Shown piece by piece: positions 1 to 6,760 of a stretch of DNA of 42,598 nt. Positions within the stretch are counted from its first letter, which is position 1, and the number at the start of each line of letters is the position of its first letter. The notes under the pieces were generated by a model. That model saw only the letters and a list, made by a program, of their open reading frames with translations, did no database searches and was not told the origin of the DNA. The DNA is from an uncultured Bacillota bacterium (lineage in GTDB: Bacteria > Bacillota > Clostridia > Oscillospirales > Oscillospiraceae), in assembly GCA_947650875.1 (NCBI GenBank), contig CANSXE010000008.1:1-42598 (forward strand), in the 5' to 3' direction. A program made the position numbers and the translations under genes.

Positions 1-7
1 GCAAACC

Positions 8-31
8 GGGGCGGGCGAAAACGCCCGCCCC
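8..31 (-). terminator. Hairpin downstream of the infB operon
   Basis: A perfect 10-bp GC stem (GGGGCGGGCG with CGCCCGCCCC) closes an AAAA loop just after the stop codon of the small minus-strand ORF. The U-tract on the minus side is weak (GGTTTGC). It is probably the end of the infB operon, but an inefficient intrinsic terminator as drawn. Confidence 0.55.
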
Positions 32-37
32 GTTGGC

Positions 38-184
38 TCAGTCCTCTAACACTTTCTGGAGATTTTCAATGACCTTTTTTAACTTTTCGGCCTGCTTTTC
101 AGGGTCGTTTCCCCCCTGAATCTCAACCAGGTCGTCCAACACAAAACGAATGAATCCTTTAAATTGGCTGTCAGTCATTCCCAT
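38..184 (-). CDS. Small hypothetical protein (48 aa) at the end of the infB operon
   Basis: A 48-codon ORF starts at ATG 184 behind a strong ribosome binding site (AAAGGAG, 8 nt upstream). The peptide begins MGMTDSQFKGFIRFVLDDLV and ends in a Lys/Glu-rich amphipathic helix (residues 30-48). It has no membrane segment or cysteine. It lies 35 nt downstream of the infB stop on the same strand and is followed by a hairpin, so it is probably the last cistron of the operon. I do not recognise a family. The good ribosome binding site and operon position argue that it is real; its function is unknown. Confidence 0.6.
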   Translation of the reverse strand: MGMTDSQFKGFIRFVLDDLVEIQGGNDPEKQAEKLKKVIENLQKVLED

Positions 185-219
185 AGCTGAAATCTCCTTT
201 CTAAATCATGGTCGAAATC

Positions 220-2595
220 TCACACCTCAATCTGCTCCATCAGGAAGGCCTCGATGATGTCGCCCTCCTTGATGTCCTGGAACTTCTCGAAGGTGATGCC
301 GCACTCGTAGCCGGCGGCGACCTCCTTCACGCTGTCCTTGAACCGCTGGAGGGAGGCAATGGCCCCATCGTAGATGACGATGTTATCCCGCAGCAGGCGC
401 ATCTGGGCGTTGCGCTGCATCTTGCCGTCCAACACATAGCAGCCAGCCACCATGCCCACACCGGTGATGCGGAACACGTTGCGCACCTCGGCCCGACCCA
501 GGTCCACCTCCCGGAACTTGGGCGCCAGCATACCCTTCATGGCCGCCTCGATCTCGTTGATGGCGTCGTAAATGACCCGGTACATCCGCATATCCACCCC
601 CATGCGGGCGGCGGAGTCCTTGGCGTTGTTGTCCGGGCGGACGTTAAAGCCCACAATGATGGCCCCGGAGGTGCCCGCCAGCATCACGTCACTCTCGCTG
701 ATGGCGCCCACGGCGCAGTGAATCACCCGCACCCGGACCTCCTTGTTGGTCAGCTTCTCCAGAGAAGCCTTCACAGCTTCGGCGGAGCCCTGAACGTCGG
801 CCTTGACAATGACGTTGAGGTTCTTCATCTCGCCGGCCTGAATCTGGCTGAACAGGTCCTCCAGGGTGACCTTGCCCACAGAGCTGTTAATGGCAGACTT
901 CTGCTCGTGCTTGCGCTGCTCCACCAGCTCACGGGCCATACGCTCGTCGGCCACGGCGTGGAAGTCGTCGCCCGCGCCGGGCACCTCGCCCATGCCGATG
1001 ATCTCCACTGGGACGGAGGGGCCGGCCTCGGTGAGCTTCTGGCCCCGGGCGTCAGTCATGGCACGGACACGGCCCACGGCGGTGCCCGCAATAATCACGT
1101 CGCCCTGTTTCAGGGTGCCGTTCTGCACCAGCAGGGTGGCCACCGGGCCGCGGCCCTTGTCCAGCCGGGCCTCGATCACCGCGCCGTGGGCGGTGCGGTT
1201 GGGGTTGGCCTTCAGCTCCTGGACCTCGGAGGTGAGCACCACCATATCCAGCAGGTTGTCGATGCCCATACCCGTCTTGGCGGAGATGGGACACACGATG
1301 GTCTCGCCGCCCCAGTCCTCGGGCACCAGCTCATACTCGGTGAGCTGCTGCATGATGCGGTCGGGGTTGGCGGCGGGCTTATCCATCTTGTTGATGGCCA
1401 CAATGATGGGGATATTGGCCGCCTTGGCGTGGTTGATGGACTCCACTGTCTGGGGCATGATGCCGTCGTCGGCGGCCACCACCAGGATGGCCACATCGGT
1501 AATCATGGCGCCCCGGGCCCGCATGGCGGTGAAGGCCTCGTGGCCGGGGGTGTCCAGGAAGGTAACAGTGTTGCCCTTTACGTCCACCTGGTAGGCGCCG
1601 ATGTGCTGGGTGATGCCGCCGGCCTCGCCGGATACCACGTTGGCACTGCGGATATAATCGAGGAGGGAGGTCTTGCCGTGGTCTACATGGCCCATAACCA
1701 CCACCACGGGGGCCCGGCCCACCAGGTCCTCCTCCTTGTCCTCGGCGGTGTCGATAAGACGCTCCTCAATGGTGACAATCACCTCTTTTTCCACCTTACA
1801 CCCCATCTCCTCGGCGATGATGGCGGCGGTTTCGAAGTCGATGATGTCGGAGAGGGAGGCCATGACCCCGTTCTTGATGAGACACTTGACCACTTCCGCT
1901 CCAGTCTTCTTCATTCTGGAGGCCAACTCTCCCACGCCGATCTCGTCGGGGATGAGCACCTTGGTGGGGGCCTTCTTGGCGATCTCCAGCTGGAGGCGGC
2001 GCATCCGGTCCTGCTCCTCCTGGCGGCGCTTGTTGCCGAAGGACTGGCCCCGTCCCCCCTGCTGGCGTCCCCGCTGGTTCTGCTTCTGGAGCTTCTGCTT
2101 ACCTCCCCGCATGTCCTGGCGTCGCTGGTCGGTGAAGTTCTCCAGCCGCTCGTCGTACTTCTCCAGGTTGACCGCCGGACCGCCCCGGGTGTCCACCACC
2201 TTCTTGGCAGGGATGCGGGAGGTGGGCTGCTGGACCGGCTGCTTGCTCTGGCCCTGCGGCTGGGGGGCGGCAGACTTGGCGCTCTGACTCTGGGCGGGCT
2301 TGGTCTCCTTCTTCTCCCCCTTGGGGGCAGAGTCCTTTTTGGGCTCCTCCTTCTTGGGGGCAGACTCCGGCTCGTGGTAGACGTCGGCGTAGACCTGTTC
2401 AATCGAGTCAATCTGGTTGTGCTGAGTCAGGTACTCAAACACGATGGACAGCTCCTCGTCGGTGAGGGGCTGCATATGGTTCTTGGGGGGGTGGCCATAC
2501 TGGGTCAGGATGTCCATGACCTCTTTGGAGGGCAGGGGCTTCCCTTTCTTGGTAAGGTCCTTGGCCAGCTTATGGACGGGATATTTCATCATCAT
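220..2595 (-). CDS. infB: Translation initiation factor IF-2
   Basis: IF-2 is the GTPase that brings fMet-tRNA to the 30S subunit and promotes 70S joining. The protein is 791 aa. An N-terminal IF2_N-type region beginning [14 protein letters not shown] is followed by a long low-complexity basic/Gln-rich linker (about residues 75-205). The G domain then shows G1 GHVDHGKT (302-309), switch GGITQHIG, G3 DTPGH and G4 NKMD, followed by the beta-barrel and C-terminal fMet-tRNA-binding domains. I chose ATG 2595: GAGGTG lies 9 nt upstream, whereas the GTG at 2607 overlaps that ribosome binding site. It is in the rimP-nusA-ylxR-ylxQ-infB operon, 20 nt after ylxQ. Length and motifs are normal. Confidence 0.97.
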   Translation of the reverse strand: MMMKYPVHKLAKDLTKKGKPLPSKEVMDILTQYGHPPKNHMQPLTDEELSIVFEYLTQHNQIDSIEQVYADVYHEPESAPKKEEPKKDSAPKGEKKETKPAQSQSAKSAAPQPQGQSKQPVQQPTSRIPAKKVVDTRGGPAVNLEKYDERLENFTDQRRQDMRGGKQKLQKQNQRGRQQGGRGQSFGNKRRQEEQDRMRRLQLEIAKKAPTKVLIPDEIGVGELASRMKKTGAEVVKCLIKNGVMASLSDIIDFETAAIIAEEMGCKVEKEVIVTIEERLIDTAEDKEEDLVGRAPVVVVMGHVDHGKTSLLDYIRSANVVSGEAGGITQHIGAYQVDVKGNTVTFLDTPGHEAFTAMRARGAMITDVAILVVAADDGIMPQTVESINHAKAANIPIIVAINKMDKPAANPDRIMQQLTEYELVPEDWGGETIVCPISAKTGMGIDNLLDMVVLTSEVQELKANPNRTAHGAVIEARLDKGRGPVATLLVQNGTLKQGDVIIAGTAVGRVRAMTDARGQKLTEAGPSVPVEIIGMGEVPGAGDDFHAVADERMARELVEQRKHEQKSAINSSVGKVTLEDLFSQIQAGEMKNLNVIVKADVQGSAEAVKASLEKLTNKEVRVRVIHCAVGAISESDVMLAGTSGAIIVGFNVRPDNNAKDSAARMGVDMRMYRVIYDAINEIEAAMKGMLAPKFREVDLGRAEVRNVFRITGVGMVAGCYVLDGKMQRNAQMRLLRDNIVIYDGAIASLQRFKDSVKEVAAGYECGITFEKFQDIKEGDIIEAFLMEQIEV

Positions 2596-2615
2596 AGACG
2601 GATGCACCTCGTTTC

Positions 2616-3230
2616 TCAGGGTTTACGGAGCTTGCCGGTAAGACGCCGGCCGCCCGGGCTGCTTTTGGCGGACGTTCTGCGCCCGGTTCCCGAGCCGTCC
2701 TCAGGGCGGCGGCGGGCCTTAGGCGGCCGCCCCTCCCTGGGCGGTCTGGACTTGTCTCCCGGGAGAGAAGCTTTCTCTCCCGACGGGGGCGGCGGGGCCC
2801 AGGGCTTTTTCTTCCCCTCCCGCAGGTTCTTCTCGTGCTGCCGCTGCTCTCTCTGCCGCTGAAGCACCCGATCGGCGCGGGCGCGCAGCTGCTGGGCGGC
2901 GGGGCCGTATTGATCCGGGTCCCGGGCGGCCAGCTTCTCCACAACGGCGGCGGAAAAGCCCGCGTCGGTGAGGGCCAGCATGGCGCAGGAGGAGCGGCCC
3001 AGGATAAATCCCAGCTGCGCCTTGTCAAAGGGCGCATCCAGCCAGAGGACATTTCCCGTCTCGCCGAAATGGGACGCCCGGCGGCGGGTGTTGGGGGCGG
3101 CGTCAGCGGCCAGCAGAAGGAGCTTAGCCTGCCTGGCCCGGCAGGCGGCCCCCACCGGCTCCTCGCCGATTTCCAGCCGTCCGGCCTTTTTGGCCAGACC
3201 AAGAAGGTGGAGAATGGGGTCGTTAGACAT
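2616..3230 (-). CDS. ylxQ: YlxQ-type L7Ae/L30e ribosomal-like protein with long basic tail
   Basis: The first ~100 residues (starting [20 protein letters not shown]) match the L7Ae/L30e/Gadd45 fold of YlxQ, a K-turn-RNA-binding protein encoded beside infB and nusA in Firmicutes. Residues ~105-204 form an additional Arg/Lys/Pro-rich, probably disordered tail; family members are usually about 100 aa, so this one is roughly doubled. The start overlaps the end of ylxR by 8 nt, indicating translational coupling, and infB follows after 20 nt. The tail may add RNA affinity (inference). The L7Ae assignment is confident from position and N-terminal motif. Confidence 0.85.
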   Translation of the reverse strand: MSNDPILHLLGLAKKAGRLEIGEEPVGAACRARQAKLLLLAADAAPNTRRRASHFGETGNVLWLDAPFDKAQLGFILGRSSCAMLALTDAGFSAAVVEKLAARDPDQYGPAAQQLRARADRVLQRQREQRQHEKNLREGKKKPWAPPPPSGEKASLPGDKSRPPREGRPPKARRRPEDGSGTGRRTSAKSSPGGRRLTGKLRKP

Positions 3231-3498
3231 CGGGTCCCACCTCCCTCATCTGCTTCTCCAGCCCCTCCCACACCTCACCCATAATCAGAGAGGAAAAGGC
3301 CCGCTCCAGGGCCCGGCTCTTCCGGGCCCGCTTCAGGCACTCCGGGCTGGGGCACACATAGGCCCCCCGGCCGGGCATCTTGCCCTTGAAGTCCAGGGAT
3401 ACCGGCCCCTCCGGCGGTTTTACCAACCGGATCAGCGCTTTTTTCTCTTTCATCTCCCGGCAGCCAACACATTGGCGCATGGGTATCTTCTTGGGCAA
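3223..3498 (-). CDS. ylxR: YlxR / RnpM family RNA-binding protein
   Basis: This 91-aa basic protein carries the family hallmarks IPMRQCVGCREMK near the N-terminus and GRGAYVCPSPEC around residues 44-55. YlxR (RnpM) proteins bind RNA and have been reported to modulate RNase P in B. subtilis. The start is TTG 3498, with GGAGAG about 8 nt upstream; the alternative ATG at 3480 would cut the conserved KKIP segment. It sits in the canonical place between nusA and infB and overlaps ylxQ by 8 nt. A foreign-looking ORF separates it from nusA. Confidence 0.92.
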   Translation of the reverse strand: MPKKIPMRQCVGCREMKEKKALIRLVKPPEGPVSLDFKGKMPGRGAYVCPSPECLKRARKSRALERAFSSLIMGEVWEGLEKQMREVGPDV

Positions 3499-3562
3499 GG
3501 TCCTCTCTCCTTATGCTGCTGTAATTTAGAAGTCCTACAGGAGTATCCCTGTCTGGTTCCGA

Positions 3563-3940
3563 TCAATTGAACTGATAAAATGCGTCATTCACATCGTAAT
3601 AGTTCAGCGCAAACAAGATATCTTCCAGCGACGCATCCGGCCTCTGACTTAGAACGCTGATCACTACATCCTGGATCATATCAGCCATAACAGAGCCATC
3701 CATGCCGCGCTGAAGCGCAAAATCAGGAATAATTTCTTCGTCAGTCTCATCATCAAATGTGGGGGGCGGCGTGACGCAGCAGGGAGTTGTCAGCTGAAAA
3801 TCGACCTCCGGGAGATATGGCACATATACATGCCATTCGCCATCCGCAAAAATAGCTTGGGGATTCATATGCAGGGCAACGCAGCTGTCCTTTACCTGCT
3901 GTAAAACATCCCCAATGGTACACTCCACGTTTGTCCGCAT
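3563..3940 (-). CDS. Hypothetical acidic protein inserted between nusA and ylxR (125 aa)
   Basis: The ORF starts 4 nt after the nusA stop; its ribosome binding site GGAGGAG lies in the last two Glu codons of nusA, so it should be translationally coupled. The 125-aa product is acidic, soluble-looking and without membrane segments. It has a CC-TPPP segment near residue 54 and a C-terminal helical region ending in NYYDVNDAFYQFN. I recognise no family. nusA and ylxR are normally adjacent, and this gene is visibly less GC-rich than both neighbours, so it looks like a later insertion that kept the operon intact. Confidence 0.75.
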   Translation of the reverse strand: MRTNVECTIGDVLQQVKDSCVALHMNPQAIFADGEWHVYVPYLPEVDFQLTTPCCVTPPPTFDDETDEEIIPDFALQRGMDGSVMADMIQDVVISVLSQRPDASLEDILFALNYYDVNDAFYQFN

Positions 3941-3944
3941 TGTC

Positions 3945-5168
3945 TTACTCCTCCGTGCGCTCCGGAATCTCCCCGTTCTCCTCCGCTTCGGCCATGGCGG
4001 CCTCCAGGGCCGCCTCGGCGGCGTCGGCCTCGGCCTGGGCGATCAGGTCCTCGATGGGCTCCAGGGGGGCGGAAGCGGGCTTGATGTCAATTTTATAACC
4101 GGTAAGCTTGGCGGCCAGACGGGCGTTCTGGCCCTCCTTGCCGATGGCCAGGGACAGCTGGTCATCCGGAACTACCACCCGGCAGCTCTTGGCGTCGCCC
4201 ACAGCGGGCAGCTCCTCCACGCTGATTACGTCGGCGGGGGACAGGGCGGCGGCAATATACTCCGTCGGGTCCTCAGACCAGCGGATAATGTCGATCTTTT
4301 CCCCCTTGAGCTCCTCCACAATGGTGTTCACCCGCTGGCCCCGGGGGCCCACACAGGCGCCGATGGGGTCCACATTGGGCTCGGTGGGCCAGACGGCCAT
4401 TTTGGTGCGGGAGCCGGCCTCCCGGGCCACGGAGCGAATCTCCACTGTGCCGTCATAGACCTCGGGGACCTCCATCTCAAACAGCCGCTTGACCAGGCCG
4501 GGGTGGGTGCGGGAGATGAGCACCTGGGGCCCCTTGGTGGCCTTGCGCACCTCCACCACATAGACCTTCAGCCGCTGGCCCTCTGTATAGCGCTCCCCCT
4601 TTACCTGCTCGCTGGTGCCCAGGTAGGCGTCGGTAAATTCAGAGCCGGAGTGCAGCCGCAGAGACACAGAGCCATTTCGGGGGTCAATGCGGGTGACAGT
4701 GCCGGTGAGCAGCTCGTGCTCCTTGGTGCAGAACTCATCGTAGATCATTCCCTGCTCCGCTTCGCGGATGCCCTGGATAATCACCTGACGGGCGGTCTGT
4801 GCGGCAATGCGGCCAAAGGACCGGGCCTTTACCTCCATGCGCACCGTGTCGCCCAGCTCGGCCTGGGGAAGCGCGCGCCGGGCCTCCGTCAGGCTGATCT
4901 CGGTGGCGGGATTGTCCACCTCCTCCACAATGTCCTTTTTCAGGAACAGGCGGACGGTGCCGGCGGTCTCGTCGGCCTCGATATACAGATTGTCTCCCAC
5001 CCCCTCGTGGTCCCGGCGGTAGGCGGACAGCAGGGCCTGGGTCACCTTCTCCATCATGTAGCCCGGCTTGATGCCCTTCTCCTGCTCAATCTGATGGATG
5101 GCCTCGAAAAACTCCTTGCCGTCCATCTCGTTGCTGTTGACATTCTTCTTTGTCGCTCTCTTAGCCAC
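3945..5168 (-). CDS. nusA: Transcription termination/antitermination factor NusA
   Basis: NusA binds RNA polymerase and nascent RNA and modulates pausing, termination and antitermination. The 407-aa protein has the N-terminal RNAP-binding domain (NSNEMDGKEFFEAIHQIE), an S1 domain (around GTVTRIDPRNGSVSLRL), and KH1/KH2 domains with GACVGPRGQRV and LAIGKEGQNARLAAKLTG. It ends in an acidic Ala/Glu tail without the proteobacterial AR repeats, as is usual in Firmicutes. The start is GTG 5168, with AGGAGG 9 nt upstream and 19 nt after the rimP stop; an upstream in-frame start would overlap rimP. In B. subtilis NusA represses its own operon through a leader terminator (established knowledge), and a suitable leader is present here. 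Confidence 0.97.
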   Translation of the reverse strand: MAKRATKKNVNSNEMDGKEFFEAIHQIEQEKGIKPGYMMEKVTQALLSAYRRDHEGVGDNLYIEADETAGTVRLFLKKDIVEEVDNPATEISLTEARRALPQAELGDTVRMEVKARSFGRIAAQTARQVIIQGIREAEQGMIYDEFCTKEHELLTGTVTRIDPRNGSVSLRLHSGSEFTDAYLGTSEQVKGERYTEGQRLKVYVVEVRKATKGPQVLISRTHPGLVKRLFEMEVPEVYDGTVEIRSVAREAGSRTKMAVWPTEPNVDPIGACVGPRGQRVNTIVEELKGEKIDIIRWSEDPTEYIAAALSPADVISVEELPAVGDAKSCRVVVPDDQLSLAIGKEGQNARLAAKLTGYKIDIKPASAPLEPIEDLIAQAEADAAEAALEAAMAEAEENGEIPERTEE

Positions 5169-5187
5169 GGTGTTCTTCCTCCTAAAG

Positions 5188-5643
5188 TCAAACCCGCAGG
5201 TACAGCCGTACCAGCGCAATCTCCTGTTTGGTAAACCGGGTCTCCGCCCCGTTCACGTTTAATGTCACGTCTCCGTCCTCATAGCTCCTGAGGACGCCCA
5301 CAAATTCCTTGCGGCCCTCTCTGGGGCGGTAGAGCCTGACCTCTACCTCGCTCCCCTGGAACTGCTCGAAATGCTCGGGCTTTTTCAGCGCCCGGTCGGC
5401 CCCGGCGGAGGAGACCTCAAAGGTGTAGCTGCCCTCGATGGGGTCGTGCTCGTCCAGCAGGTCGGACAGCGGCCGGGAGACGGCTTCGCAGTCGTCGATA
5501 GACACACCGCCCTCCTTGTCGATATAGACCCGCAGGAACCAGCTTCCTGCTTCCTTGATATACTCCACGTCCCACAGGGTACACCCGGCCCTCTCCACCA
5601 CCGGAAGAGCCAGGGCAGCCACCGCGTCGGTTACCTTTGCCAT
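5188..5643 (-). CDS. rimP: Ribosome maturation factor RimP
   Basis: RimP assists 30S subunit maturation. The 151-aa product shows the family pattern: an N-terminal segment LWDVEYIKEAGSWFLRVYID, then DDCEAVSRPLSDLLDE and EVSSAGADRALKKPEHF, followed by the C-terminal SH3-like domain. I chose ATG 5643, which has AGGAGG 11 nt upstream; an in-frame TTG at 5652 sits too close to that site. It is the first gene of the operon, preceded by a promoter at 5748-5776 and a ~100-nt structured leader. Confidence 0.95.
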   Translation of the reverse strand: MAKVTDAVAALALPVVERAGCTLWDVEYIKEAGSWFLRVYIDKEGGVSIDDCEAVSRPLSDLLDEHDPIEGSYTFEVSSAGADRALKKPEHFEQFQGSEVEVRLYRPREGRKEFVGVLRSYEDGDVTLNVNGAETRFTKQEIALVRLYLRV

Positions 5644-5691
5644 ATCGGTCAAACCCTCCTGAAAACCGGCGCTTTCCGGTTTTGTTCAATC

Positions 5692-5720
5692 AAAAAGAGC
5701 GGAGCTGCAACCCCACTCTT
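5692..5720 (-). promoter_or_regulatory. Attenuator-like leader hairpin of the rimP-nusA operon
   Basis: On the minus strand a 10-bp stem (AAGAGTGGGG with CTCCGCTCTT, two G-U pairs, loop TTGCAG) runs directly into a T-run of five interrupted by G. This is a weak intrinsic terminator about 20 nt after the predicted start of transcription and ahead of rimP. A second 8-bp hairpin (5662-5683, AAAACCGG/CCGGTTTT) lies between it and the ribosome binding site. In B. subtilis nusA is autoregulated by NusA-stimulated termination in the same leader (established knowledge); that the mechanism applies here is inference. Confidence 0.55.
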
Positions 5721-5747
5721 ACCATACTTCCTTACTTTAACGACTAT

Positions 5748-5776
5748 ACTATACCACACCATTATAGAAATTGCAA
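5748..5776 (-). promoter_or_regulatory. Promoter of the rimP-nusA-infB operon
   Basis: Reading the minus strand: -35 TTGCAA (5776-5771), 17-bp spacer, -10 TATAGT (5753-5748). The expected start of transcription is near 5741, giving a leader of about 100 nt before rimP. Confidence 0.75.
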
Positions 5777-5837
5777 GCCATTATACCGAAGTTTTTTCCA
5801 AAAAAGTAAAAGGCCTGCGGAACTTTTCCGTCAAAAG

Positions 5838-5861
5838 CGGTCAAAAAAACCAATTTGACCG
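5838..5861. repeat. Inverted repeat CGGTCAAA-N8-TTTGACCG
   Basis: A perfect 8-bp inverted repeat with an 8-bp AT-rich spacer lies between the rimP promoter (minus) and the lipoprotein gene (plus). It could be an operator or a small hairpin. It has no T-run strong enough to call a terminator. Confidence 0.3.
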
Positions 5862-5948
5862 TCCATTTCCTTACTGAGCCGGGCACATTGGGCACATACT
5901 AGACCGCGGATGGGACTTCCGTGAAAAAATAAGCGGGAGGATTTTTGG

Positions 5949-6377
5949 ATGAAAAAAAGCATTGCGGCTCTGGCCCTGGCCCTCGCTCTGACGGGGTCGC
6001 TGGCGGCCTGTAGCAATCGGGACCCCAACGCCAACACCACCACCGGCTCCGGGACCGTTTCCGGCGCCGGCTCCGGGACCACCTCCGGCTCCGCCGGACA
6101 GGTAAGCCGCCGCTATGACACCTATAACAATCAGGGCCGGGACTATTTCTACGACGGCCGCTACACCGCCGGCTCCAACGGCCAGGTCTACGGCAGAGAC
6201 GACAACACCCTCTCCCGGGACCTGACCCGGGACGCCCGGGACATCGTCCGGGACGCTGGCGACGCCATCGGCGACATCGGCCGGGGCATCGGCAACGCCG
6301 CCCGGGATATCACCGGGACCAACGTCAACCCCGGCACCCCCAGCTGGGAACCCGATTCCAGCGCTGTGCGCTATTAA
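5949..6377 (+). CDS. Small Gly/Arg/Asp-rich lipoprotein (142 aa)
   Basis: A lipoprotein signal peptide is clear: basic MKKS, a hydrophobic stretch and lipobox LAAC, with the modified Cys at residue 21. The mature part starts with a Ser/Gly/Thr-rich linker (about 28-50), followed by a Tyr/Asp/Arg-rich region with repeated RD pairs (TLSRDLTRDARDIVRDAGDA). It therefore should be tethered to the outer face of the membrane. I do not recognise the family; similar low-complexity lipoproteins are common in Clostridia. GGGAGG lies 8 nt upstream of the ATG, and a strong terminator follows 6 nt after the stop, so it is monocistronic. Function unknown. Confidence 0.8.
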   Translation: MKKSIAALALALALTGSLAACSNRDPNANTTTGSGTVSGAGSGTTSGSAGQVSRRYDTYNNQGRDYFYDGRYTAGSNGQVYGRDDNTLSRDLTRDARDIVRDAGDAIGDIGRGIGNAARDITGTNVNPGTPSWEPDSSAVRY

Positions 6378-6383
6378 CCAAAC

Positions 6384-6415
6384 CGGGACGGGCAATCGCC
6401 CGTCCCGCGTTTTTT
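6384..6415 (+). terminator. Terminator of the lipoprotein gene
   Basis: A 10-bp stem CGGGACGGGC / GCCCGTCCCG with loop AATC is followed by CGTTTTTTC. It is a classical intrinsic terminator. Confidence 0.9.
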
Positions 6416-6416
6416 C

Positions 6417-6444
6417 TTGACAAAAGCAATGTATTTGATATAAT
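6417..6444 (+). promoter_or_regulatory. Consensus promoter of a putative antisense RNA
   Basis: A perfect -35 TTGACA (6417-6422) and perfect -10 TATAAT (6439-6444) are separated by 16 bp, right after the lipoprotein terminator. No plus-strand gene follows: the next ~300 bp carry only a minus-strand mini-ORF. A promoter this strong with no coding target suggests a small RNA. Confidence 0.8.
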
Positions 6445-6450
6445 TAATAC

Positions 6451-6545
6451 AGAAGGGCGCCGTTACAGACGGTCAGCCCAGAGTCTTAATCAACTATGAC
6501 CAGTTGACCGCTCGGGTTGTGGCCGGGCGGTCAACAAGCTTTTGG
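6451..6545 (+). ncRNA. Putative antisense antitoxin RNA opposite the 31-aa ORF
   Basis: Transcription from the consensus promoter should begin near 6451. A 13-bp hairpin (arms 6503-6515 and 6523-6535, one G-U pair) followed by AAGCTTTT is the best candidate 3' end, giving an RNA of about 95 nt. It overlaps the 3' end of the opposing mini-ORF, including its stop codon. Short complementarity to the toxin start region exists (GCTGA and AACGG blocks) but is much weaker than in the array at 8.8 kb. The 3' end is uncertain because the T-run is short. Confidence 0.5.
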
Positions 6546-6626
6546 AGCGGTGAAGAGTATTACCAAAATCGTAACCACTACGCACACCACGAAACGCAGG
6601 ACCTTCGTCCAGCGACCGTTTCCCAT
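6531..6626 (-). CDS. Putative type I toxin-like membrane peptide (31 aa)
   Basis: A 31-codon ORF with a strong ribosome binding site (GGAGGT, 8 nt before ATG 6626) encodes a peptide with a basic N-terminus (MGNGRWTKVLRF), one hydrophobic segment (VVCVVVTILVILF, residues 13-25) and a short APKAC tail. It has its own TTGACA-N18-TATAAT promoter and a ~95-nt leader. An opposing consensus promoter would produce an RNA overlapping its 3' end. Size, topology and convergent arrangement fit type I toxins of Gram-positive bacteria. Sequence similarity to a named toxin family is not evident to me, and toxicity is inference. Confidence 0.6.
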   Translation of the reverse strand: MGNGRWTKVLRFVVCVVVTILVILFTAPKAC

Positions 6627-6727
6627 CAGCAACCACCTCCCCCCGTTTGGAATTCCTCCGGGGAAAAATGAGCTAACCACCTTTATGTAACAGCGCACTT
6701 CGTCCCGTCTGGCTGGCGGGCATTTAT

Positions 6728-6757
6728 ATTATATCGCCGCGAGTCGAATTTTGTCAA
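6728..6757 (-). promoter_or_regulatory. Promoter of the 31-aa toxin-like ORF
   Basis: On the minus strand: -35 TTGACA (6757-6752), 18-bp spacer, -10 TATAAT (6733-6728). Both boxes are consensus. It lies directly after the ygiQ-family stop codon, so the mini-ORF can be expressed independently. Confidence 0.75.
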
Positions 6758-6760
6758 ATA

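Noticed and set aside
208..2862. Very long plus-strand open frame (884 codons) opposite infB, and similar frames opposite pyrC, recD2, uvrA and the nag genes
   Set aside because: They arise from GC-rich codon bias on the true coding strand, lack plausible ribosome binding sites and families, and are His/Leu/Gly-rich as antisense frames of this kind are.
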